Assembly (NCBI GenBank): GCA_002150815.3
Contig: NDFF03000075.1
Location: forward strand, 151,033-215,032
Reading direction: 5' to 3'
Origin: Grammothele lineata
Lineage: Eukaryota; Basidiomycota; Agaricomycetes; Polyporales; Polyporaceae
DNA: 64,000 nt
The position numbers and the translations under genes were made by a program. Under the pieces are notes generated by a model. That model worked only from the letters and a program-made list of their open reading frames with translations, had not been told where the DNA came from and ran no database searches. Of the stretch, positions 34,130 through 46,609 are shown one piece after another (positions within the stretch are counted from its first letter, which is position 1; every line of letters begins with the position of its first letter).

Positions 34130-36110
34130 ACGTGCTCCAACCTGGTCGAGCTGGGAGGGGGCCTTACACGACCGCCGGGAACCCCCCGCCCGACCCCCTT
34201 CTCCTCCGCAGCCAATTTGTATTGCGGCGCGCGGCCGGTGTAGCACATTCTGGAGCGAAGAGATCGCAGGCTTCACACAGACGAAGAGACGCACTCACCG
34301 CTCCTTGCGATCGGGTCCTCTCTCCGACGGTGTGCAAGCGCATGAACACCGGACGGTCTCATCAGATCTGGCGAATGTCTTGGCGCGCGCAGGAAAGGTT
34401 GTATCTCGTGGAGGACTGGAGCTCTCAGGCGCCTGAGAGCTTCTTCAGGTACATCGTCGCACCACTTGCAAGACGGCCTACGAGCTGATCGTCGGAGGCC
34501 GTACGAGACTCCGCGCTGTCGAGGTCCTGTCCTCCTGGGCGTCCGGATTGCCGCTATGGACTGCTATCAGGGCATAGTACACCTGCGGTGAAAGGTGCGC
34601 CGTCAGTATTCAGCAACCCGGATGTCGGAGGGAGATAGGCTATGCGCTTGGCAATCGCCATCGGAGGCAAAAGCGACTCCCCCATACTCGACCTTGACCA
34701 ATGAGGACTGCGGGCGTCTTCCCACCACCGTTTTGGGAGCTGTGAGTGGTCTCGGCAATCTGCATTGCACCGAGGTTGTACCAATCGCGGCGGAGTAGAG
34801 GACAATGACTTGGATGGAGACTGTCAAGTCGAGGGAGGGCGAAGTTGTGGAACGCTGTTGTATCAGTCGCCTCGGTTGGTTGGCCCGTTGATGCCATGCC
34901 CAATGAGAAGCGCCGATCCCAAAGCCAAGACATTGGACACTGGGCGCAGCGTACAACCCACCCGCGCGTCCTTAGGCTTCGTCGCAGCTCTCACCCGGCT
35001 TACTGCCATTGCCAAGGGTGCCAGCTTCGGCGTATATCGGGCCCATCGTGGTCGTTGCTGAAAGGATCTTGGACTTCTCCCGCGCGCCTTGGTGACTTAC
35101 CCAGGACCTTCATCATTTTACCACTCTTCCGCTCGTTGCGAATGCCGCGGCGTGAGCCTATCGAGCTTGCGTTCCGTTATACATTAAGCACATCTCCTTT
35201 CTATTTGCAGCGCGTGTCGTGAAGATGACGACAGTCGTGAATTAAGCACTACTAGTACCACGGCCGTCCGACCGGTACGGAGTCCACCAACTCAAAGCTC
35301 GACCCTAGCAAAGTCCATCAAACCATGATTAGTACTCTATTACACCATTCGCGCATCCTCGGAGCATCATAATCTGGTCCCGAGGGTCGTGTGGCACGAA
35401 TTACTCAAGTCGCTCGTCCGCAGAGGACGCCGGTGCAAGCTCGGAGGCTGAAGGATTCTTGCAAGCTCTTGGCAAAGCCTGCAGTTTTGCGGCTCAGGGA
35501 ATAGGGAATCCAGCAATGTGTATCAACAAGCTTGTATGAACGTGAAACCATGTTGGGACATTATTCGAAGGATGCACCTTGGAGGGATGTGCTAAGCATG
35601 CCTGGTCTGGACCCGGGCAAGCGCATACTTTGCGAACATCGAAACAACGAATTAGGGGACTCAGAGTGCGGTTACAATAAAGCGCGGCCATGCGGTAGTT
35701 GTGCATCTTCTCGGCTCCCACTGGCCCGGCCATACGTGCCTGGAATGAACAGATTTATCAGTAGAGGGACCAGATCGAGGAGAATGTCATGATTACCAGG
35801 TCGCGAACGGGCCGGTTCGGGAACGAGGGCATCGCACATGACATACGCGCGCTGGACCAGATGAACAGGGGGTAGAGCGACGATGTGTGGGTGGCAACGG
35901 GGATATGAGAGGCAGAACAGTTGCGTGGATCCGGCGATGCACACATAAACGGACGCGAGGGGTACCATTCCGCCTACCTAAGATGTCCACGGGAGCGAAT
36001 GGCGGCAATATCAGCCGCTAGTCGACACAGCTGGGGATGAGCGTGTGGGCCGTTGTCCCGTACCATATAACGACATGCCGGCCGCATGGTCAAGGCAGCA
36101 GCTCATCGAC
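34130..36110. other. Unresolved stretch, possible decayed exons
   Basis: No gene could be assembled. On the minus strand, fragments between 35500 and 36000 read like coding sequence, for example LVQRAYVMCDALVPEPA and MAGPVGAEKMHNYRMAALYC. A further exon-like piece near 36000 reads LCRLAADIAAIRSRG. Frames do not join without breaks, which suggests a pseudogene or poorly understood introns. Confidence 0.35.
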
Positions 36111-37121
36111 TCACCTATGGCCGGGGGATGAGGGGGTTCGAATAGATGCCTGCGCACCCATACCGTAAGCTGCCGGCGGAACTGAGAGATCGCCAAGAGG
36201 AATGGTAGGTTCTAAAGGGCGTCGTGGAAACGGGTGATAGTTCTGGTTGACGGTGACAAAGACTGGTGGAATGCTCTGACCGGGGAGGCGATGGGGGGCG
36301 TTGCTGGTCCGCGGTTTGTGAGTGGGGTTTGGCCATGGCAAGTAGAATGCCGGGGTGGGTTTGGTTGCCGGACAGGCTGTAGTTACGGACCGGCAGCGGC
36401 TTGTGCGTGGGCAGCATGTTACTGAGTGGGCGCAAATTCATCAACAGATGGGCGAGAAGTGAGGATGCCCGGGAGGGGGGCTGACGAGGTCGACCGCGTT
36501 GTGCGGCCGCGCCGTTCTTCGTAGCTGGGTGAGCAGCAGCGACCGTGGTGGGAACGAGGCTGTGAGGCGGTGAGAACCCGTCAGAGGAGCCGCGTCACCG
36601 AAGCATTCTACGAGGAAGTCCTTGGCGGTCCGTTAAGGCAATTCTACCCGCGATTCCTGGAGTCGCTCAGAGGGCCCAGAAGCACGGCGACCTCGAGCGG
36701 CTACAAGTACGAGGCAAAGGTCCGCATTGTCCGAAGCTACTCTTGCTCCTTCTGCACCAGGCCCAGTGCACATGCCTTCGGGGACCGCGCCGAGCGGGGA
36801 GTCGTAAACCACAGAGGCCGGCGACCGGGCGTTCGACCGAGCGAACCTCGAAGGACAGACCCTTGGGCCCAGAAGGCCCGCGAAGGAGGACGTCCGTACC
36901 TCCCCAGGGCGCTCGCCCGCTAAGTCGCCGTAGAGGGAGCGCAGGGGCGGACGGATCCGCGGCGGTTGCACCTGCTCTGCTGGCCAGGGACGAACGCCCT
37001 GATCGTATGTCACGATCCCCCTCGGCGTTCAACTGTAATTGCGCCATCCCAGGCGCTGAACGCAGATTACAGGTTTTGGTAAGCATACGTCCGATGCTTC
37101 CGAGAGGGCAGGAAGAGATAC

Positions 37122-37652
37122 CTTTTCTATCGATGCCCGCCCGTTGAATAGCTATCACCGGGCGTCCGCGGTTCTCCGAAAAGCCCGCGCTACGCTCGAC
37201 GACGCGAGAGATGGCCCGCGTCGAGTAGCGGGTGTAGAACTCTGGGATCAGAGAGCATGCCACGATCCGAAGGGTGCATCTTGGAGACCACATTTAATGC
37301 GCCTGATTTACCTCACTCTATTGGCAAGCGGGCGCGCGGGTAGAGACGCTCGAACAAGCTCTTGGCATGGCGCGCGGCACGTCATCCATCAAGAGGGCCC
37401 GTGGAGGAGGGACTGAACACTCACCTCAGTAAAGGCTACGAAGGGATCGCGAGCGTCCGCGATAGAGAGTTTGCTGACCAAGGCCGCGACTAACTCGGAC
37501 GCGAGGACGGGCCCCAAAGTGCCACGATTGCCAACTTGCAATGCGTCAGAGGGCGTTCCTCTTGCCGGATGGCGGGCGTAGGCAGCGGCAGAGGCGGGAG
37601 AAATTTCCATGGGCGTTCGCTGGCGAGGCGGCGGAACAGGTGCTACTTGCGC
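37122..37652 (-). CDS. Partial gene of unknown family, conserved-looking exons
   Basis: Three exons join in frame: 37425-37652, 37317-37360 and 37122-37279. They give RTPMEISPASAAAYARHPAR, LASELVAALVSKLSIADARD, FERLYPRARLPIECTLRIVA and SLIPEFYTRYSTRAISRVVE, followed by SAGFSENRGRPVIAIQ. Residue pattern and splice sites suggest real coding sequence, but the middle intron would be only 37 bp. Upstream, 25 codons that read VFGHTLGPRGAHAIVCPTIA also join in phase but follow a stop with no acceptor between. Downstream I lose the frame after about 37000. The gene may be broken or may extend to about 35500. Family and function unknown. Confidence 0.35.
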
Positions 37653-37659
37653 CTGTTGG

Positions 37660-38422
37660 AAGAGAAGATAAGTTGCGTAACATTACAGCGCGTTGAGTCG
37701 ATAAGGCGCAGAGAGGAAGCACTCACAGCGCTTTGGACGAGCGCGATCGTAGGGCATACAATGGCGTGCGCGCCACGCGGGCCCAGCGTGTGCCCGAACA
37801 CGGCCAGTCAACGTGGTTACGAGACGGGACAGCTCCAGATGACTTGCGCCGCGATCGGACCCCGGCTTTCAATGATATTGATAGTTCGGACCTAGAGCCC
37901 ATCTACGCTACCGATGTTGTTATGACCGGCAACAAGCGATGCGACGTCGAAATGCTGACAGTAGAAGCGTACTGGAAAACTCGTAGTGTCTTCTACAGCG
38001 CAGTCAATAGAGTGCTTCAACCGTAAGTAGGACGCCGGAAGCACCTCCATAGAAACTTGGAGACCTTGAATGCCGACTTTCCGATGTCACTAACGAGTCG
38101 TCGGTGTTTCGGCCCCGCGATACTCGTCTTCGATCTGCACATCAACGACTGACCCTTGCCACGACGCAATGCCGGTGATGTATGCAACTTACCAGAGCGC
38201 TGTACCGGCAAACCACCGGACGCAGTCCAAAAATAACACATCGGCGCTTCAATAAAAGAATCAAGATCGTTCCGACCATTGTGCAGCCACAACATGAACA
38301 ATACGGGAACACGACAGTCCACATGATCGAATTGGTGGTACAGAGGTCGTACATAGATAAGACAGAATCCTAGTGCCTATTTAGCGACATTATCAGGCGA
38401 GTAGATTATAACGAACCGAACA
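37660..38422. other. Intergenic region, little coding signal
   Basis: About 760 bp between the unknown minus-strand exons and the carrier-like gene stop. Apart from the small in-phase piece near 37727-37803 mentioned for the neighbouring gene, nothing was recognised. Confidence 0.4.
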
Positions 38423-39700
38423 TTAGCCCCGTGTCGCTATATCCATATACTGTGTGGCTGCCGCAGTCGCAGACATAACCGCACCAACCATCGTAACCCA
38501 CCACGCTCGGTACAAAGCTTGCCAACCTTCCTCGTCAATGATACTTTTGGCACAATCGACGAACCCGAGATAGGGGTCTTTCTCATGACGCAACCTAGCG
38601 ACAGAAATCAGTATCTAATGAGTACGACCGAGTGGTGGATGACATACCCAATAACGTCCTCTTCTTGCCCTGAATACTCAGCATACTCGGGAGCGTCAAT
38701 GGTCTCGTCTTCGACCTCCTGTTCAACCGAGTTGTATTCGGCAACCGCATGGTTCCTCTGGATTGCCAGTTTCGTGATGATAACCTCCAGTGGGCAGCGA
38801 ATAGCGACGCTGAGTATCTCGATGATCACGTAGATGCCGAACCTGACTGCCGAAAAGTCGACGTTGGTGGGAATGAGGAGCGCGCGAAGTCCGCCAAGAA
38901 TGATGACGGTGTATGCAATGTGCAGGCACTCAGCCACCAGTAGTCCCGGAGTAAGATACAGAGTCCAGGGCCGCCGCCGTTCCGTCGGGGTGAGGAGAAT
39001 TCGGAGGGAGTACATCAGACGAAAGTACGGGAGCCGGTAAGGCGTCACAATAGATCTGAATGTTGCAATGAACAAGGTTCATGGAGAAGCGGAGAGAACT
39101 GTGACACACCGGTAGGAGATGATGGCAGCAGGAAGTGAAACCATCATGCCAAAAATTGCGTAAATCAGCGCAGACAGAATGCCTACATCCGGAGCGTCAA
39201 TGCGCCCATGGCGAGCCACCTGCTTAGAATCCATGGCGAAGACAGTGAAGCCAGTAAGAATCGCTGAAGCCAGGAGGCTTGGCACTGTACTATATAAGAT
39301 TCCAAAACGTGTAAGGAGGACACAGCGACTTACTCAACCCCTTGTACAGCCCCGCCCAACCCTAGGTTCGGTCGGCGTAAGAGGCTGCCGTAGGAGGGAT
39401 CAATTCCAGAGGTATTGCTTACCTCGATGCGGTACACACGCCTCAGCATCCCAAAGAATGACGTAACAGCTGGGCCGGTGTGGACGTTAACGTTCCCCTC
39501 GGGGTCCAGTTGCAAAGCCTTCGGGTTATAATTCGCTGGCAGCGCAACGTTAACAGGCGCCACAATAACAACCCGAGTGAGTTGAACTCACCTCGTAGTC
39601 GGATTAGTGCGCCGGTAAGGGGCACCGAAATCAGAAGGGTCACAGCCATGGTTATGGCCAGCCAAAAGAGGAGGAAGACTGCTTCTAGAACGCCAGCCAT
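38423..39700 (-). CDS. Mitochondrial-carrier-fold protein, degenerate (possibly Ugo1-like)
   Basis: Six exons (39592-39700, 39423-39535, 39334-39361, 39110-39284, 38648-39055, 38423-38594) sum to 1005 bp, 334 residues. Carrier-like features: VHTGPAVTSFFGMLRRVYRI followed by GWAGLYKGLMPSLLASAIL, then AIRCPLEVIITKLAIQ, and a last repeat VDCAKSIIDEEGWQALYRAW, each with the amphipathic-helix plus Gly-Leu-Tyr-Lys-Gly pattern of PF00153. The usual acidic and basic residues of the PX[DE]XX[KR] motif are largely missing (PLTGAL; PLEVII), so this is probably not an ordinary solute carrier. Degenerate relatives such as Ugo1/SLC25A46 sit in the outer membrane and act in mitochondrial fusion; that link is inference. 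The exon 3 to 4 junction makes the ATG of GLMPS across the splice. Confidence 0.8.
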
Positions 39701-41463
39701 GGTGAGGAGATGGGGGTAAGAAGGCAAGGATGAAAGCGCTGCCTCGGGCGCGCAGTGCTGACGACGCTGAGCTCGGAGTCTACGGCCACCAAACGGCCGC
39801 GCTGCGCCCCCCGCAGCCATCCCGGACCGGAAGGGGTAAGTCCACAGCCACTCGCGACAGCGCTCGCCCAAAGCCGGCCAAACTGCACGGTTGGTTTCCC
39901 AGGCCCCTTTCTCCCCAACTACCACCATCTCTCTCCATCGATAACGACGTCTCACTCGTCCGCACTCACTTTAACCCCTGTAGCTGCCTCTTCGGCCATC
40001 CTCGCTGTTGACTACTCCTATCTCGAACATGTCATACTCCTCGACATGCTCTAAGACGGCGTCTGAAGACTCTCAGCGACCCTTGTCTCTGCTGACGTGG
40101 CAGGGCACGAGAGGGGTCATACGAAAAGAAGTAAAAACAAGCGGTAAATCTCAAGACTGGTTGATTTCGTTATATATCTCGACTATCCTGAGTGGCCGAC
40201 TAGCGGTTGTGTTGAACGATCCGACGCGATCTGTGACACACCTGCTATTCATGTTTCGGAAGTGGTTATCGAGGAAAAGGTGCGTCGATATTGTGATTCT
40301 GTTAGAATTTTGAATTAAATGTTTTGCGTATAGGTTACGTGATGTTGCTTGGGCCTGATGTGCGGTTTAGACGGCAGTCTCTGTCATAACTTGATGCTTT
40401 GGACAGCCATCCTCGAGGCCAATTTCCCGTGTTCTCAATTGTTGGTCGTCTGTCTGAATATCTGGATCATGCGTACGTGTTCCCTGCACGTATCTTTCAG
40501 CTGACCCGATTTTCTTCAATGTAAGCGTCGGTAGCCGCAACTTCCACGACAACAGGAGACAACTTCATACCTCCCTTCCTTCCTCAGGCTTCGTGCGCCT
40601 AGGGCTGGGCAGGTTTACGAGGATGTAGAAGGAAGATCGCACACTATGCTCGGTCCCCCGTTGCCAACTGCATGGCCTTACGAACACTCTTATCTTTCCC
40701 CATTCATCATTGGTGTCTGCGGGACGAAGATGTCTTGGAGCTCCCAACGGACGAACACTCCTCTGCCTTCTTCTCTGTCGATGATTCTCGTGCACTCCCT
40801 CCATCCCTCCTTCATACATCCAAGCTATGATCTTATCTTCCTGGCCTGCGTCCATCAAATTTTGGTGGCTGTATTGGATGTTGTGTGAGTAGCCTGGTAT
40901 TTCGCAATCCTTTTCGCCTCCCCATCCTTTTTGGATGCTCTCATACTTTCCGTTATGTGCAATGTTACGCGCAGTCCATGCCCTAGTGTTTCGGAGGAGA
41001 AACACATCTACGCAGTTTTTGCTCATGCAGTCCTCTCGTTGTTGTCCCCATCCTGTGTTCGCTTCGCTGTTCTAGTTTGGTCTCAAGGAATTTATTTCAC
41101 GTATCTATTCTACTGCTGTGTGAATGTGTGTAGTCTCCGTAAGGCGTGAACTCGTTGCGACAGTCCATTCATCTGCGAGATCCTGCTGTGTGATCTCACC
41201 AACGTCGACGATAAACTCCGTATTACCCAGTTGATTCAGTCGCCCCCCACATGTGTCCTGGCTGTGAATGCGAGTCGTGTAGAGTCTGAAGACGAGGAGC
41301 GAGCGTCCTCCGCCACAGCAGTTTGACTCTCCGACTGTAGCCACATCATTAGGGTTTCTCGCCTTGTTGTCTGTCTCCCACCTCCCTTCTCCCGCCTCAG
41401 CGGACCCTGCCTGCCTTTCCTCATATCACCTGCCTGAAGCGTCCAAGGCCAGACATATCCTAG
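39701..41463. other. Intergenic region between divergent genes
   Basis: About 1.76 kb between the start of the carrier-like gene and the start of the Fun30 homologue. The stretch 40560-41150 is T/C-rich on the plus strand, like a long 5' leader or promoter. No protein family seen in either direction. Confidence 0.45.
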
Positions 41464-44400
41464 ATGTCTCTCGGCCCTGATGCTGCTGCTGCTAGGGTTA
41501 GTAGGCCTATGTGCGTTATGTGCGTTGTTGCCGTTGTCTGACCACTTCGACTATCGCGTCTTCCCGCAACACCTACAGAGAGCGGCACTAGAACAGCTCA
41601 AATTCAAGAAGGTCCAAAAGCAACAGAATTCGTCTTTGAATACCTCTGCAGCCCCCTCGCCGCCGTCATGGTCGAACAACGCCGACAGCTCGACCGTAGT
41701 CCCGCCTCGCCAGTCAAGGGACGCGACGGTCACATCGCGCTACTTCCCCGTTCCCCCGTCTTCATCAGGCACTGTTCTCGTCCCTAGCTCAAGCCCTCTT
41801 CGACCTGATCCCCTCGATGCCCGCCCATCTGCGAGCGACGCGTGGGACCTATTCAAGGATGAAGTGCCAGGCCTCTCTCGCCCTGACCCCCAAGTACGCT
41901 CCACCCCCTCAGCCACTGACCCGCTTTCCGTGGCTAGTGGATTCCGTCAACCTAATGGCGTGTCAAGCGCGTCATCCACGCGCCCATCGTCGTCGTCAAG
42001 CAGGAAATTATCAGAGATGGAGGATACGGAGGAAGGAGACCGTCCGAGGAAGAGGCTTAACACGGGGCCCGTTGCTTCTCGGGACCCTATCGACTTTCTT
42101 TCGCCAGCGACGCCTGAAGTTCGCGCGCCTGGTCATCGTCACACGGCTCCAAATTCGTCGCTCTCGTCGATATCTCTTTCCTCTGACGACTCGCTACCTG
42201 ACCCACGAGAGCTTGTCAATGGTGCGTCAGGCTCTCGTATCGTCCGACGTCCGCCCCCCCCCCCACCATCTGCCCCGGCCGAAGAGAAGCCTCCCTCGAC
42301 ACCGTCGTCCCAACTCGACGATGGAGACGTCCGCTTCACGCGGTTCCGTCTCACCCAGATCGAGCACGACACCGAACATGTCCGCGCCGCGTGGAAGGTG
42401 GCTGGCGGAGACGTGCCCAAAGCGTCTGCCCTCCTCAACGATCCTTCATGGAAGCCGCCCTCCGTCGTACCTTCCCCCAAAGACTCGGACCTTGCGGGGG
42501 AGACAGGGCGTGTTACGGAGGTAGTAGAGGCTAACAAGGCGCAGCGGTTGGCGGTGAAGGAGAAGGGCAAAAGGTCTATGATCTACCGAAACCGTGCCCC
42601 CGACAGCAAGACATTCAGCGACGCAGCCCCAACCACTCCTCTTCCTGTTGTTAAGACCTCTGTTATGGTGATCGACTCTCCCATGAGCCCTATTGTCATG
42701 CACCCTCGGAAGCGGCTCAAGAGGAAGGTCGTCGCGTCAGACTCTGAAGGCGAATATGCCGACAGTGACCAGGTTTCTGAAGAGGACGTGGAGCGGACGA
42801 CTCTAGACCAACAGAGAGCTCTCGATTACTTCAACCAGACTTCTGCGGAGGGATTGCAAGAACTGACCGGTATGTCTCTACTTAGTGCTTCCGGCCACAT
42901 GTATACTGAGAGGATTTGACATAGGTTGTAGTCCCGCTCAGGCGGAGAAGATCATTGAGCTGCGGCCGTTCGTCTCCCTCGAAGACATCAACACGAAACT
43001 CGGTCAAGGCAAGAAGAAAGCCGGTCCCGCAGGCATTAGTCCACGAATGTTCGAAGACAGTGCCGCAATATTCAAGGGGTATGGCAAGGTCGATAGCATT
43101 CTGGAAGACTGTGAGGGTATTGGTGCAGAGCTCAAGGTGGAGATCTCGAGTTGGACGCACGGAAGCACGGCGAAAGGGAAGGAACGCGAAACCTCGCGTG
43201 GTTCGGACGCCCTCGCAGACGATGGTGCTATCTCGCTAACTCATGTTGACGGCCTGGGTCATAAGTCGAAGTACTACATGACTGCGCAACCTGCGCTATT
43301 ACAAGAGGGCGTCAAGCTAAAGGAGTATCAAATGCTTGGCGTCAACTGGCTGAGTTTGCTGTACCAGAAGGGACTCAGCTGTATCCTTGCGGATGAGATG
43401 GGTAAGTAGGATTCAATTGAGCTGAGATGGAAGCCGCCTGATCACCCTTTGAAGGTCTCGGGAAGACCGTGCAGGTTATAAGCTTCTTCGCTCACCTCAT
43501 GGAGCGAGGTCGTAACGGGCCCCACCTCGTCGTAGTTCCGTAAGCGTTGACTTACTGAAAACATGTGCACCATTCTTACCTAGCCGACAGTTCGTCAACG
43601 CTGGAAAACTGGTGTCGAGAGTTCCAGAAATTCGTCGGGGACAGTATCAACGTCGAGACGTATTATGCCGATAAGAACGAGCGACCAAGATTGCGGGAAG
43701 CACTCAATAATTCCGTTGCAACCAAGAAAACTGGTGGCTGGAACGTCCTTATCACTACGTACCAGCTCGCAAATGGAGATGACCACGACCGAAAGTTCTT
43801 CCGGAGGATAGACTGGGACGTGAGTGTTTTGCAGTTCAGGTCTCGTTGATTTATTGAAGTTCGTGCATCTAGACGTGTGTCTTCGATGAAGGTCACATAC
43901 TGAAGAACTTCCAGTCCCAGCGTTACCAGGCCCTCCTGCGCTATAAGTCTCGTTGGCGTTTGCTGCTTACTGGGACGCCCCTGCAGAACAACCTCCAGGA
44001 GCTTGTGGTATGTACGCTTGTAAATGTTGTATCAGACGTGACTCACTGTTCATCTCAGTCTCTAATGAACTTCATCCTCCCTGACCAATTCGCTGACGAC
44101 CTTGATTCTCTCCGAGCTGTGTTCAAGACGAAGGGCGATTCGAAGGTGACATTACTGGCCCAACAGCGAGTATCAAGAGCCAAGAAGATGATGACGCCTT
44201 TCGTTCTGCGTCGGCGCAAGGACCAGGTACTATCGGCTGCCTCCCATGCCTCCTCGTAGCTGATAGTTGTACGCAGGTGCTCCAAGATCTCCCCAAGAAG
44301 ACTGAGCGGATTGAGTGGTGCGATATGACGACTCTCCAGAAATCAATCTACGACGACGCGCTCCAACGTTCACGAAAGACCATCTTCGACCTGGAGACCA

Positions 44401-45529
44401 ACTCGGCTGAGACCTCTGACGCCGTGGCGACGAACGGGCGAGGAAAGCCAGTCAAGAAAAAGACGCGTGCAACGGCGCGTACGAAGGACAAGATGTACCT
44501 AGAGAACAGCTCGAACGTACTCATGGACCTACGAAAGGCGTCATCGCATCCTATGTTGTTCCGAAAGCGCTTCACCGATGACACCTTGACGTCAATGGCT
44601 AAGCTACTGCTGAAGGAGCCGGATTTCAAGAAACGGAAAGCAGTCTTCGAGTACGTCAAGGAGGACATGGAGGTCATGACCGATGCCGAGTTGCAGAATT
44701 TCTGTGGCACGTACAAGGTACGATGAGTAGATTGGGTGCACGTATGCAGTTACGGTGCTAACTGAAAGTTCAGTCGCTCAGGCGATTCGTGCAAGAGGAA
44801 GATTGCTACCTGCAGGCGGGCAAAATCCAGGTTTTAACGAAGCTACTCGAGCAGTACAAGAAAGAAGGCCGGCGCGTGCTTGTGTTTTCTCAGGTATGCC
44901 CGTCTTTTCCTGTGACGTCGACATGACGTCAACACTGATATCGCCTTGCTACAGTTCACGCAATTGCTCGATATCTTGGAAAAAGTGCTGGAGCTCAAGA
45001 AGATCAAGTATCTTGTGTTGACGGGATCGACACCCGTGGATGTTCGCCAATCGCTAGTAGACGAATTCAACGATGACGAGAATATACTCGTATTCCTCCT
45101 ATCCACCAAAGCTGGCGGCATGGGCATCAACTTAACTGCTGCGAGCGTCGTCATCATGTGAGTTCACATTTTTTCAAGCGTCGTCCACCGCTCATTGGGT
45201 CCACATCCACCTTCGCTAGGTACGACCAGGACTTCAACCCTCACAATGACAAGCAGGCGCAAGACCGTGCATATCGTATCGGCCAGAAACGTGACGTCGA
45301 CGTGATCAAGCTGATTACCAAGGGCTCTATCGAGGAAGACATGTTCGCAATGGGTCAGATGAAGCTCGCACTGGACGAGGCCGTGGCGGGCGAGGAGGGC
45401 GAGCGCTTCGAACAAGAGATGAAGGTTTCGCTCATGAGTGTCGTACGAAAGAAGCTCGTAACCGATGAGGACGTAGAGATGAAGGACACTGGAGCGCCAA
45501 CATCGAGCGTCGCAGCAACGAAAAGCTAA
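41464..45529 (+). CDS. FUN30: Fun30/SMARCAD1-type SNF2 chromatin remodelling ATPase
   Basis: Exon 1 (41464-41496, [11 protein letters not shown]) splices through a GTTAGT donor to 41579. The N-terminal part is Ser/Pro-rich with a CUE-like segment around [18 protein letters not shown]. After a helix-hairpin-helix-like region ([20 protein letters not shown]), the SNF2 core starts at [20 protein letters not shown]. Walker A is DEMGLGKT, split by an intron at about 43404-43454; motif II is [11 protein letters not shown], then [15 protein letters not shown]. The helicase C lobe shows [32 protein letters not shown] and [14 protein letters not shown]. Roughly 1040 residues. Family knowledge: it slides nucleosomes and acts in silencing and DNA-end resection. 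All conserved motifs are intact, so it should be active. Confidence 0.95.
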
Positions 45530-46609
45530 TCGGTCTAGCTTTCCGTCGCTTATCGTGCATTATCGTGCATCATGGCCCCGACTTTTCCAGATTTGGGATC
45601 GAAACGGAGCGGGAATAGTTTTGGATTCATCGCACACGGATATACATACCGACTGCTAGAGTATATACCTGTCCGCGGAGCAGCCCCGCTGTTGTTGCTC
45701 TGGTAATGTGTTAGGATCGGTTGCATCGACATCGCTGTATCTATTCATGTATAGTACTATCACTCGCACCTCTCTTCGCTATCGATTGCAGTATTTCAGC
45801 TTTGCAAATGGATGCTTTGGAGACGACGCTGGGGGAGCCTGAAACAGATCATATGATGGTACTGACGCCAGCGTCACTGTACGCGCCACTGTTGTTTCAT
45901 TGTCTTGGGTTAGGTGAATGATAATGACTCATCGTCTTCATCTTGACTTTCTCTACCATAGTCCCCCGCACTATGTTCAACTCTTCAGTTGAGACGTCTC
46001 CGGTGGCCGGCAGAGGCGGGGGCCAGCTCGACTTCATAGACAATGGGATTTGAAGGCAACTGTATCCGGGCAGCCATCGTACGACCATGCGGCCGGCGCT
46101 CCCCGGTGCTACACGGCGTGACTAGGTAATCTTGTACACTCTTTCCTGACTTCCTACCAGCAGGCATCTGGCGGGACTGTGCGACGTTGCTCCGCGACAA
46201 ACGCGTACAACTGTGTCGTGGTCCCTGCTCTTCTACTACCACCGTTTACCAGCTGCCACTAGTTTTTCTCTACCAGGATTGTCCAAGACTCAAGATGATC
46301 TAGACGTTAGAGTGGTTCATGCGTTGATACCTATCTCGCTATGATTTTAGATGTAGTTCTTACGCTTCTTTCAGGTATGCTTCCGTTCATATGTATTCGG
46401 TCGAGTGTATGTTCCCTGACGCCGGGTTGCAGAGAGCGTTCTGTTTTAGGCTGGGACTCTGTCATCACCAGCGTCCTACTCGGATCGCGAGACCCGAGCA
46501 ACGCTCAGTTCCTTGTCGACGCGGATGGTACGAGCCGCGGTACTATAAAGACCTCAAGTCGTCGACATTGCTTAACCTTCAGATACTCCTCTGAAGCATC
46601 TCGGCCACC
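45530..46609. promoter_or_regulatory. Intergenic region with promoter of the terpene cyclase
   Basis: About 1.1 kb without coding signal. A TATAAA lies at 46544-46549, some 60 bp before the ATG at 46610, a good core promoter position. A TATA box fits a regulated rather than housekeeping gene. Confidence 0.5.

Noticed and set aside
33689..34294. 201-codon minus-strand open frame as a full gene
   Set aside because: Its first codon is GTG; the first ATG is at 34129, and the upstream part has no acceptor-supported exon. Only the shorter frame is listed, at low confidence.
36570..37293. Overlapping long frames on both strands
   Set aside because: Both strands are open because of GC content. Neither frame shows a family motif beyond the minus-strand exons already listed.
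40367..41344. Several minus-strand frames upstream of the Fun30 homologue
   Set aside because: They are short, lack ATG or splice support, and are antisense to pyrimidine-rich leader-like sequence.
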